A stretch of 64,000 bases of DNA from Eubacterium sp. (lineage in GTDB: Bacteria; Bacillota; Clostridia; Lachnospirales; Lachnospiraceae), in the NCBI GenBank assembly GCA_017433825.1, contig JAFRGL010000006.1, forward strand, positions 172,789-236,788. The letters run 5' to 3'. Every line of letters begins with the position of its first letter. Position 1 is the stretch's first letter. The position numbers and the translations under genes are program-made. Below, one piece after another: positions 34,216 to 41,130 of the stretch. A model generated the notes under the pieces. That model did no database searches. It was not told where the DNA came from and was given only the letters and a program-made list of their open reading frames with translations.

Positions 34216-35235
34216 TTACTTTTCCGAAAAAGCTTCCGCAAGGAGGCTTTTCAGGTCATAACGGGCAGGTGCGGGAAGACTGCTTTCACTGGTACGGATG
34301 CTGCCGTCTTCCAGAAACTCAAACCAGCAGGCACGGTCGTCGGAAATAATGCCGTCAATCTTCAGGCAGTCGCCGAACAGATCAAACATGAAAATAGGCG
34401 CGGTGGGGGATACACGGTTTTCCCGGACCAGCTTTGCAGCTTTTTCGCAGAATTCCCTTGGCGTTCCTTCCTCTGCAATCAGAAAGACAAAGGTGGACTC
34501 CGCCCCGACATATTCCCGCATCTTGGATTCACCGGTTACGGAACTCCAGTTGTGCTCATTGTAGTAATCATAGGAAGCGCACCAGGTTTTGGTCCTTCTG
34601 AGCAGATACAGATTGGAATTGATGCAGTCGCTGCCGGACTGAAGAAGGACGATGGCGTTGATGCATTCCGACAGAAGACGGGCGTCATTTGCGGAAAGCT
34701 CTTCGTCGGGAAGCCTTAAGATAAAGGCACAGTCGTCGTATTTCCGGATGAGGCCTGTAATTTCCTCAAGATAAGTCAGGCCGCCGGTTAAGGAAATGGA
34801 ATAGGCATAAACACCCAGTTCCGTTCCCTGGCGCAGAATTTCCTCCAGATCTGTGCAGGAGAAGCCGCCTTTTATTGTATCGTTCATCCTGACCATGAGA
34901 AGCCAGGGAATGGGATGGTGCAGGCGTTCCTCATTGGCCCGCAGTTCCTTGGCCCCGCGGGTCAGGGAAGAATAGCCGATATTGATGCCGAAGCCTTTTA
35001 AGGCCTTGCGGCTGGTGTGGTGGAACAGGTTGTCAATGGCGGAATAGTAGGGGCTTTCCTCATTGCGCAGCAGGTCCTGCATGATTTCGTAAATAGACTG
35101 GATAAGCCTTCCTTTGGAATAAACACGGCCCATATCCGCCAGCTTGCGTATGCTGCGGCGGGGATCCTCGTCGATTTCCCTGAGGCTTCTTTCCACTGTT
35201 GCGTCTATGATTGCCCTTGTTATGCTTTTTTTCAT
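34216..35235 (-). CDS. Radical SAM/SPASM-like protein lacking the cluster cysteines
   Basis: A 339-residue protein. The order of motifs follows a clostridial radical SAM/SPASM family: an N-terminal helical region, HHPIPWLLMVRM where those proteins have IPW followed by a CNLxCxGCW loop, then LEEILRQGTELGVYAYSISLTGG (like the ELGxxxxxxxGGEP strand), a CAFILRLPDEELSANDARLL segment in the place of a FxxxTNGTLID strand, and the end PIFMFDLFGDCLKIDGIISDDRACWFEFLEDGSI in the place of the DFWND...GCIA...HINANGD block. The CxxxCxxC triad and the GGEP acidic pair are gone, so cofactor cleavage is not expected. CAGGAG precedes ATG 35235. This comparison is from memory. Confidence 0.6.
   Translation of the reverse strand: MKKSITRAIIDATVERSLREIDEDPRRSIRKLADMGRVYSKGRLIQSIYEIMQDLLRNEESPYYSAIDNLFHHTSRKALKGFGINIGYSSLTRGAKELRANEERLHHPIPWLLMVRMNDTIKGGFSCTDLEEILRQGTELGVYAYSISLTGGLTYLEEITGLIRKYDDCAFILRLPDEELSANDARLLSECINAIVLLQSGSDCINSNLYLLRRTKTWCASYDYYNEHNWSSVTGESKMREYVGAESTFVFLIAEEGTPREFCEKAAKLVRENRVSPTAPIFMFDLFGDCLKIDGIISDDRACWFEFLEDGSIRTSESSLPAPARYDLKSLLAEAFSEK
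34228..34252 (+). terminator. Possible terminator of TetR-like gene inside convergent gene
   Basis: Stem AAAAGCTTCC (34228-34237) with GGAGGCTTTT (34242-34251), loop GCAA, inside the last codons of the convergent gene. The T tract is formed by the stem end only. Confidence 0.5.
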
Positions 35236-35385
35236 TATATAAATTCTCCTGTGCAAGAAACGGAATCTCTCTGTAAAGAACAGTATAAACGCGGAAGACA
35301 TTTAAAAACATGGACAGATACGGAAAAATGTCCTAAACAGGAAATGCGCAGGCAAAGGCAGGGGAAATATACGGTAAAATAACTC

Positions 35386-35414
35386 TTTACTTTACGGAAA
35401 GTCTATGTTAAAAT
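35386..35414 (+). promoter_or_regulatory. rpsF promoter (extended -10)
   Basis: TTTACT (35386-35391), 17-base spacer, TAAAAT (35409-35414) with TG at 35406-35407. Confidence 0.65.
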
Positions 35415-35420
35415 ACCACT

Positions 35421-35487
35421 TCGTGGATAAAGTCCACATCCTTGCTTTTCCAGAAAGGAAAAGCCGGAAGGCCATAAGGAGGAAAAT
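35421..35487 (+). promoter_or_regulatory. S6:S18-type ribosomal protein leader
   Basis: CCTT (35440-35443) pairs with AAGG (35468-35471), CTTTTCC (35445-35451) pairs with GGAAAAG (35457-35463), loop AGAAA, and the internal loop carries CCGG (35464-35467). A hairpin with an unpaired CCG on the 3' side is the known S6:S18 autoregulatory motif that mimics the rRNA site. It lies about 15 bases before the rpsF ribosome site. Two smaller hairpins (35416-35436) precede it. Confidence 0.7.
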
Positions 35488-35949
35488 ATGAACAAGTACG
35501 AACTCGCGCTGGTAGTCAGCGCAAAGCTTGATGACGAAGCCAGAGCTGCCGTTGTTGAAAGGGCAAAAGGCTACATCACCCGTTATGAAGGCGTCATCGG
35601 AACCGTTGAGAACTGGGGCAAGAGAAAACTTGCCTACGAAATCCAGAAGCAGCCCGAAGGTTATTACTACTTCATTCATTTTGAAGCGGAACCCGCCTGC
35701 GCGCCCGCTCTTGAAAAAGAGATGCGTATTCTGGACGGCACCTTAAGATACCTCATCGTCCGTTCCGACGAAGAAGTTCCCGCTGTTGAAGCGCCGGAAG
35801 AAGAGACTGCTCCCGAAGCTGTTGAAGCTGAGGAAGAAGCTGTTCCCGAAGCTGCAGAAGCAGTGGAAGAAGCTGTTGAAACCGTAGAAGAAGCCGCTGA
35901 AACCGCTGAGGCTGCCGCCGAAGAAGTGACTTCCGAAGAGAACGCCTGA
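35488..35949 (+). CDS. rpsF: 30S ribosomal protein S6 with acidic C-terminal tail
   Basis: A 153-residue S6. The core (about 1-95) has MNKYELALVVSAKLDDEARAAVVERAKGYI, GKRKLAYEIQKQPEGYYYFIHFEA and RYLIVRSDEE, and binds S18 and 16S rRNA in the platform. S6 in Firmicutes is usually about 95 residues. Here about 58 further residues, almost only Glu, Ala, Val, Thr and Pro, form an acidic tail. AGGAGG precedes the ATG. It is followed after 24 bases by rpsR; the ssb gene that usually lies between the two is missing. Confidence 0.95.
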   Translation: MNKYELALVVSAKLDDEARAAVVERAKGYITRYEGVIGTVENWGKRKLAYEIQKQPEGYYYFIHFEAEPACAPALEKEMRILDGTLRYLIVRSDEEVPAVEAPEEETAPEAVEAEEEAVPEAAEAVEEAVETVEEAAETAEAAAEEVTSEENA

Positions 35950-35973
35950 CCATACACGAAGGAGGATAAAGCA

Positions 35974-36228
35974 ATGGCAGAAGGACAGGAAAGAACCTAT
36001 ACGCCCAAGAAGAGAGTTCCCCGCAGAAGAAGAAAAGTCTGCATTTTCTGCGGAAAGGATAACGTCGTTAATTACAAGGATACCGCGAAACTGAAACATT
36101 TCGTTTCCGAACGCGGCAAAATCCTTCCCAGGAGAGTTACCGGCAACTGTGCGAAGCATCAGAGAGCCGTTACCCTGGCTGTAAAGCGCGCAAGACATCT
36201 GGCTCTTATGCCCTATGTAGAAGACTGA
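35974..36228 (+). CDS. rpsR: 30S ribosomal protein S18
   Basis: An 84-residue S18 with [68 protein letters not shown]. The Cys residues (CIFC and NC) match the zinc-type S18 seen in some bacteria. AGGAGG precedes the ATG. Pairs with S6 in the 30S subunit and, with it, represses the operon through the leader. A terminator follows. Confidence 0.97.
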   Translation: MAEGQERTYTPKKRVPRRRRKVCIFCGKDNVVNYKDTAKLKHFVSERGKILPRRVTGNCAKHQRAVTLAVKRARHLALMPYVED

Positions 36229-36236
36229 TTTTCCTA

Positions 36237-36266
36237 AAGGCTCTTGTTTCAAGAGCCTTCTTTCTT
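36237..36266 (+). terminator. Terminator of rpsF-rpsR
   Basis: Stem AAGGCTCTTG (36237-36246) with CAAGAGCCTT (36250-36259), loop TTT, tail CTTTCTT. Confidence 0.82.
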
Positions 36267-36303
36267 ATCTTCAGAAACCGTTAACCGTCACGAGGAGGCC
36301 GGC

Positions 36304-37473
36304 ATGGCGAAAACCGGAACAAAAAGAAAAAGAATAGCCGGACAGTATTTTGATTACAACCTTCTGGCTGTACTCATTATACTTATTTGCTTCGGCCTCA
36401 TTATGCTGTATTCCGCCAGTGCCTACAAGGCAACGTCGACCTGGGGGGATGACATGTACTTCCTGACAAAACAGGCAGGATTTTCGGTACTGGCCGTCGC
36501 CCTGTGCCTTCTGGTGGCTTTTGCTTTTGATTATCATTTTATCCTGCGGTGGTTTTCGTGGCCGGTATATATACTGTCCATCCTTCTGATGTTTGCCGCC
36601 AGGTATACCTCCCTTTCTGCAGGCGAGGCTTACGGCGCGTCCAGGTGGATCCAGATCGGTCCCTTCTCGCTGCAGCCTGCGGAGCTGGCCAAAATCGGTG
36701 TCATACTGCTTCTTACCTATGAAGTGCAGCGGCTGGGCAGGGACGCGGCTACATGGAAGGGATTCCTCGTCCTGGCCGTTATCAGCGTGCTTCCGGCAGG
36801 CGTGGCGTATATTGTCACGAACAACCTGAGTACGGCGGTCATCATTCTGGCCATCGCTGTGGTCATTATATTTGTTTCCAATCCGCATACGCTGCCGTTC
36901 CTGATATTGTTTGCCGTCATTGTCATGATCGCGGTAATCCTGCTCAACAGGGTGCTGGCGGCGGCAGCGAATTCGGAAAGCTTCCGTATCGACCGTATCC
37001 TGGTATGGACAAACCCGGAGAAATATTACGACATCGGCGGCTATCAGGTGCTGCAGGGGCTGTATGCCATCGGCAGCGGCGGCCTTTTCGGCAGGGGGCT
37101 GGGAAACAGCACCCAGAAGCTTGGCATTATTCCGGAAGCCCAGAACGATATGATATTTACGATTATCTGTGAAGAACTGGGCCTTTTCGGTGCGATTATC
37201 GTGCTGCTGCTGTTCGGATATCTTCTGTACCGGCTGTACCGGATTGCATTGCGCTCGCCTGATTTGTCGGGCACACTGGTGTCTGTGGGCGTTTTTATCC
37301 ATATTGCCCTGCAGGTTATCTTAAATATATGCGTGGTGCTGAACGTGATTCCCACGACCGGTGTTACGCTGCCGCTTATCAGCAACGGCGGTACTTCCGT
37401 GCTTTTTACAATGATTGAGATCGGTATTGTAATGGGCGTTTCCAACAAGATCGTGCCTTCGCGGCAAAGTTAA
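36304..37473 (+). CDS. ftsW: SEDS-family peptidoglycan polymerase, FtsW/RodA-like
   Basis: A 389-residue membrane protein with ten hydrophobic segments. SEDS marks are IMLYSASAYKA, GASRWIQIGPFSLQPAELAKIGVILLL (about 124-150), GGYQVLQGLYAIGSGGLFGRGLGNSTQKLGIIPEAQNDMIFTIICEELG (about 258-306) and PTTGVTLPLISNGGTSVLF near the end. It polymerises lipid II glycan with a class B PBP partner. ATG 36304 follows GAGGAGG; the frame upstream to 36244 lies in the rpsR terminator. FtsW versus RodA versus SpoVE is not settled by the motifs alone. Confidence 0.9.
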   Translation: MAKTGTKRKRIAGQYFDYNLLAVLIILICFGLIMLYSASAYKATSTWGDDMYFLTKQAGFSVLAVALCLLVAFAFDYHFILRWFSWPVYILSILLMFAARYTSLSAGEAYGASRWIQIGPFSLQPAELAKIGVILLLTYEVQRLGRDAATWKGFLVLAVISVLPAGVAYIVTNNLSTAVIILAIAVVIIFVSNPHTLPFLILFAVIVMIAVILLNRVLAAAANSESFRIDRILVWTNPEKYYDIGGYQVLQGLYAIGSGGLFGRGLGNSTQKLGIIPEAQNDMIFTIICEELGLFGAIIVLLLFGYLLYRLYRIALRSPDLSGTLVSVGVFIHIALQVILNICVVLNVIPTTGVTLPLISNGGTSVLFTMIEIGIVMGVSNKIVPSRQS

Positions 37474-37476
37474 GTG

Positions 37477-37505
37477 TTGACAAATGCCCGATCACCCTTT
37501 ACACT
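37477..37505 (+). promoter_or_regulatory. acpP promoter
   Basis: Consensus TTGACA (37477-37482), 17-base spacer, TACACT (37500-37505), starting 4 bases after the ftsW stop. Confidence 0.78.
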
Positions 37506-37538
37506 TGCCTTGTTTGAAAACAAATTGGAGGCTTAAGT

Positions 37539-37772
37539 ATGCTGGAAAAAATCAGACAGGTTCTTGCGGAGCAGTTCAACTGCGATGAGGATTCCATTAC
37601 AGAGGATACAAATTTAAAAGATGACCTGGGAGCGGACTCCCTGGACCTTCTCGAGCTGGTTATGGCTTTGGAAGAAGAGTATTCACTGGAAATTCCCGCC
37701 GAGGAACTGACAGATATAGAAACCGTTGGAGATGTAATTGATTATCTGAAGACGAAAGGCGTGGAGTTATAA
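37539..37772 (+). CDS. acpP: Acyl carrier protein
   Basis: A 77-residue acidic ACP. The phosphopantetheine site is the Ser of LGADSLDLLELVMALEEEY (Ser37). The helices MLEKIRQVLAEQF and TVGDVIDYLKTKG are standard. It carries acyl groups in fatty acid synthesis. It stands between ftsW and gltX without fab genes nearby, with its own promoter and terminator. GGAGG precedes the ATG. Confidence 0.96.
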   Translation: MLEKIRQVLAEQFNCDEDSITEDTNLKDDLGADSLDLLELVMALEEEYSLEIPAEELTDIETVGDVIDYLKTKGVEL

Positions 37773-37787
37773 TCCACGCTTTTCTTA
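37760..37787 (+). terminator. acpP terminator
   Basis: Stem GCGTGGA (37760-37766) with TCCACGC (37774-37780), loop holding the TAA stop, tail TTTTCTT. Confidence 0.78.
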
Positions 37788-37839
37788 TCGTGCCGGCTTT
37801 TATGATGAACCATGCGCCGGCGGCAAGAAGGAGAGCAAT

Positions 37840-39288
37840 ATGACTGTTAAAACCAGATTCGCGCCCAGCCCCACCGGCAGGATGCACGTGGGCAATTTAA
37901 GAACCGCTTTGTACGCCTATCTTATTGCCAAACACGAGAATGGCATTTTCATGCTTCGTATCGAGGATACAGACCAGGAACGTTATGTGGAAGGCGCCGT
38001 GGATATTATTTACCGTACCCTGGCGGAGACAGGCCTCGTACATGACGAAGGCCCTGATAAGGACGGCGGCTGCGGGCCCTACGTGCAGAGCGAGAGGAAC
38101 GCTTCCGGCATTTACCTGAAATACGCGAAGCAGCTCGTGGAGCAGGGAGACGCCTATTACTGCTTCTGTGACAAAGAACGTCTTGCCGGACTGCACAGGA
38201 CGGTAGGCGGCAAGGATATTGCCATGTATGACAAGCACTGTCTGTCCCTGTCCAAAGAAAAAGTGGAGGCCAACCTGGCGGCCGGGAAACCCTATGTTAT
38301 CCGTGTCAACATGCCCACAGAAGGCAAAACCTCCTTCTTTGATGAGATTTACGGTGAAATCGAAGTGGAAAATGCGGAGCTGGAAGACATGATCCTCATT
38401 AAATCCGACGGCTATCCCACCTACAATTTCGCCAATGTTATAGACGACCACCTGATGGGCATCACCCATGTGGTCCGCGGAAACGAATACCTTTCTTCCA
38501 CGCCGAAATACAATTATCTTTACAAATGCTTCGGCTGGGAGATCCCCAAATATATCCACTGCCCGCTGATTACGAATGAGGAAGGCGCCAAGCTTTCCAA
38601 GAGAAGCGGCCATTCCTCCTATGAGGACCTGATTGACCAGGGCTATGTGAAGGACGCCATTGTTAATTTCGTGGCGCTTCTGGGCTGGAGCCCGGAAGGA
38701 GACCGTGAGATCTTCTCCCTGCCCGAGCTGGTGGAAGCCTTTGATTACCGGCGCATTAACAAATCCCCGTCTGTTTTCGATATGACCAAGCTGTCCTGGA
38801 TGAACGGCGAATACCTGAAGGTGATGGATGAGGAGGCTTTCTTTGAACGGGCGAAACCCTATCTTGTACAGACGCTGGGCGAAAACCTTGACCTGAAAGC
38901 CATCGCAAAGATGGTGAAGACCAGGATTTCCGTCTTTACGCAGATTCCGGAAATGGTGGACTTTTTCGCGGCCCTGCCTGAGTACGACAGGGAAATGTAC
39001 ATTCACAAAAAATCCAAATCCGACCTGGAAAGCTCCCTTACCGTCCTTGCGGAAGTGCTTCCGGTTCTGGAAGAAATGACTGACTTTACCAATGACGCCT
39101 TATTTGCCAGGCTTTCGGCTTACGCGTCAGAAAAAGAATTCAAGGTAAATAAAGTCATGTGGCCCATCCGCTGCGCCGTATCCGGCAAACAGACCACGCC
39201 GGCAGGCGCCACGGAAATCATGGCCGTTCTCGGAAAAGAGGAAAGCTGCAGAAGAATCCGGCTGGGTATTGAAAAACTTCAGGGATAA
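37840..39288 (+). CDS. gltX: Glutamyl-tRNA synthetase
   Basis: A 482-residue class I synthetase charging tRNA-Glu (and tRNA-Gln in organisms using the amidotransferase route). The HIGH motif appears as PSPTGRMHVGNLRTALYAY (about 9-27), the KMSKS loop as EGAKLSKRSGHSS (about 247-259), and EDTDQERYVEGAVD and NGEYLKVMDEE are typical. AAGGAG precedes the ATG. The helicase gene starts 3 bases after the stop. Confidence 0.96.
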   Translation: MTVKTRFAPSPTGRMHVGNLRTALYAYLIAKHENGIFMLRIEDTDQERYVEGAVDIIYRTLAETGLVHDEGPDKDGGCGPYVQSERNASGIYLKYAKQLVEQGDAYYCFCDKERLAGLHRTVGGKDIAMYDKHCLSLSKEKVEANLAAGKPYVIRVNMPTEGKTSFFDEIYGEIEVENAELEDMILIKSDGYPTYNFANVIDDHLMGITHVVRGNEYLSSTPKYNYLYKCFGWEIPKYIHCPLITNEEGAKLSKRSGHSSYEDLIDQGYVKDAIVNFVALLGWSPEGDREIFSLPELVEAFDYRRINKSPSVFDMTKLSWMNGEYLKVMDEEAFFERAKPYLVQTLGENLDLKAIAKMVKTRISVFTQIPEMVDFFAALPEYDREMYIHKKSKSDLESSLTVLAEVLPVLEEMTDFTNDALFARLSAYASEKEFKVNKVMWPIRCAVSGKQTTPAGATEIMAVLGKEESCRRIRLGIEKLQG

Positions 39289-39291
39289 AGC

Positions 39292-41130
39292 ATGCAGTAT
39301 AATGAACAGCAATTAAAAGCAATCGCGCATACAACCGGGCCCATGCTGGTTTTGGCAGGGCCCGGCTCCGGCAAAACTGCCGTAATCACGCAGAGGGTTG
39401 TCCGGCTGATAGAAAGCGGCGTTCCTTCGGACAGGATTCTGGTAGTCACTTTTACCAGGGCGGCGGCGAATGAAATGAAGAACCGGTTTCTTTCCCTTTC
39501 CGACAATTCCTCCACTTCCGTTACCTTCGGCACCTTTCACGGTGTCTTCTACGGTATCCTGCGCGCCAGCGTAAATTTCACCGGCGTATCCGTAATCGGT
39601 GAAGACGAAAAGCTGAAACTGGTAAAGGAAGTCCTTTCCGGCTGCTACAGCGACTATTCTTATGATCAGGACCTTCCGGTCCGGACAGCGCAGGAAATCA
39701 GCCTTGTCAAAAACAACCGAATACCGATAGAAGCCTATTATTCCCAGACCATTCCGGCGGAGTCTTTCCGTAAGGTTTACCGGGAATATGTGCGTTTCAT
39801 GAATGAAAACAGAAGACTGGATTTCGACGACCTGGTGCTGAAAACCTACCAGCTGTTCATAAAAAGGCCGGATATCCTGAAGAAATGGCAGGAGAAATTC
39901 CAGTACGTCTGCGTGGACGAATTCCAGGATATCAACCCTGTACAGTACGATATCGTCCGCATGCTGGCGTCCCCCGAGAACAACCTGTTCATCGTGGGTG
40001 ACGACGACCAGTCCATTTACCGTTTCCGCAGCGCCTCGCCGGAGCTGATGCTTTCTTTTCCAAAGCTGTATCCGGATGCGGAAACCGTCCTGCTGAAACT
40101 GAATTACCGCAGCACGCCCTCCGTGGTGGACGCGGCGCTGAAAGTAATCAGCCGGAATAAAAAGCGTTATCAGAAGGAACTTACTGCCGTGAAGACGGCA
40201 GACACGCCGGTACGGATGAAGGTTTATGAGGACATACGTTCAGAGACAGCCGGGATATCACAGAAGGCCAGGCTGCTGCATGAAAAAGGCCTTCCCTACG
40301 AACAGATGGCCGTGCTTATCCGCACCAATGCATCTGCAGGCCCTGTTACCGAACAGTTCCTGTCGGACCGGGTGCCCTTTTACAGTGCGGAAAGCCTTCC
40401 CTGCATCTACGATCACTGGATCTGCAAAGATATCCTGACATATCTGCACCTGGCGGCCGGTTCCCGCATGCGGGATGATTTCATCCGCATTATCAACAGG
40501 CCGAACCGGTATATTTCCAGGGAAGCATTTACCGATATGGCAGTGGATTTTGAACAGCTTTACATGTATTATGAAGACAGACGCTGGATGTGGGAGCGGA
40601 TTGAGCAGCTGGAGGAGGACCTGAAGGCCATGCGGTATCTTTCCCCCTACGCAGCGGTGCATTATATCAGAAACCGCATCGGTTATGACGGCTATGTGCA
40701 GGAATTTGCCGCTGCGGGGAACCTGCCCAAAGACGAAATGCTTTCCCTTCTGGATGAACTGGAGGAATCAGCGGGTAATTATAAAACCGTAACAGCCTGG
40801 GAGGAGCATATCGCGGCTTACCGGCAGGAAATTAAGGAAAACCAGAAAAACAAATCCGCAGACAAAACAGGCGTTCAGATACTGACGCTGCATGCCGCCA
40901 AAGGCACCGAATACGAAGCGGTTTTCATTCCGGATATCAATGAGGGAAACATTCCCTTCAGGAAAGCGGTTCTGGAAGAGGACCTGGAAGAGGAAAGACG
41001 GATGCTGTATGTGGGCATGACCCGGGCCAGGAGCCTTTTATATCTGTCTGCCGTGAAGAAACGATTTGATAAAAAAACGGAACTGTCATCCTTCTTAAAG
41101 CCCCTGGGCATCAAAGGAGAGGAATCATGA
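39292..41130 (+). CDS. UvrD/PcrA-like superfamily I DNA helicase
   Basis: A 612-residue 3'-5' SF1A helicase. Motifs in order: Walker A LAGPGSGKTAVITQRVVRLI (about 17-36), Ia FTRAAANEMKNRF, II CVDEFQDINPVQYDIV (about 204-219), III VGDDDQSIYRFRSASPE, IV LNYRST, V LTLHAAKGTEYEAVFIPDINEGNIP (about 529-553) and VI EEERRMLYVGMTRARSLLYLS. It is shorter than PcrA (about 720-740) because the C-terminal extension is lacking. It overlaps polA by 4 bases (ATGA), pointing to a joint role in repair synthesis. Confidence 0.9.
   Translation: MQYNEQQLKAIAHTTGPMLVLAGPGSGKTAVITQRVVRLIESGVPSDRILVVTFTRAAANEMKNRFLSLSDNSSTSVTFGTFHGVFYGILRASVNFTGVSVIGEDEKLKLVKEVLSGCYSDYSYDQDLPVRTAQEISLVKNNRIPIEAYYSQTIPAESFRKVYREYVRFMNENRRLDFDDLVLKTYQLFIKRPDILKKWQEKFQYVCVDEFQDINPVQYDIVRMLASPENNLFIVGDDDQSIYRFRSASPELMLSFPKLYPDAETVLLKLNYRSTPSVVDAALKVISRNKKRYQKELTAVKTADTPVRMKVYEDIRSETAGISQKARLLHEKGLPYEQMAVLIRTNASAGPVTEQFLSDRVPFYSAESLPCIYDHWICKDILTYLHLAAGSRMRDDFIRIINRPNRYISREAFTDMAVDFEQLYMYYEDRRWMWERIEQLEEDLKAMRYLSPYAAVHYIRNRIGYDGYVQEFAAAGNLPKDEMLSLLDELEESAGNYKTVTAWEEHIAAYRQEIKENQKNKSADKTGVQILTLHAAKGTEYEAVFIPDINEGNIPFRKAVLEEDLEEERRMLYVGMTRARSLLYLSAVKKRFDKKTELSSFLKPLGIKGEES

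Noticed and set aside
35676-36252. Antisense Ser/Ala- and Phe/Ser-rich frames over rpsF and rpsR
   Set aside because: They result from the repetitive Glu/Ala codons of the S6 tail and have no start signals.
36271-37302. A 343-residue open frame antisense to ftsW
   Set aside because: It mirrors the ftsW codons, is Gln/Asp/His rich with no domain, and ftsW has clear SEDS motifs and a ribosome site.
37897-39006. A 369-residue open frame antisense to gltX
   Set aside because: gltX carries all class I synthetase motifs; the antisense frame is a by-product of codon bias.
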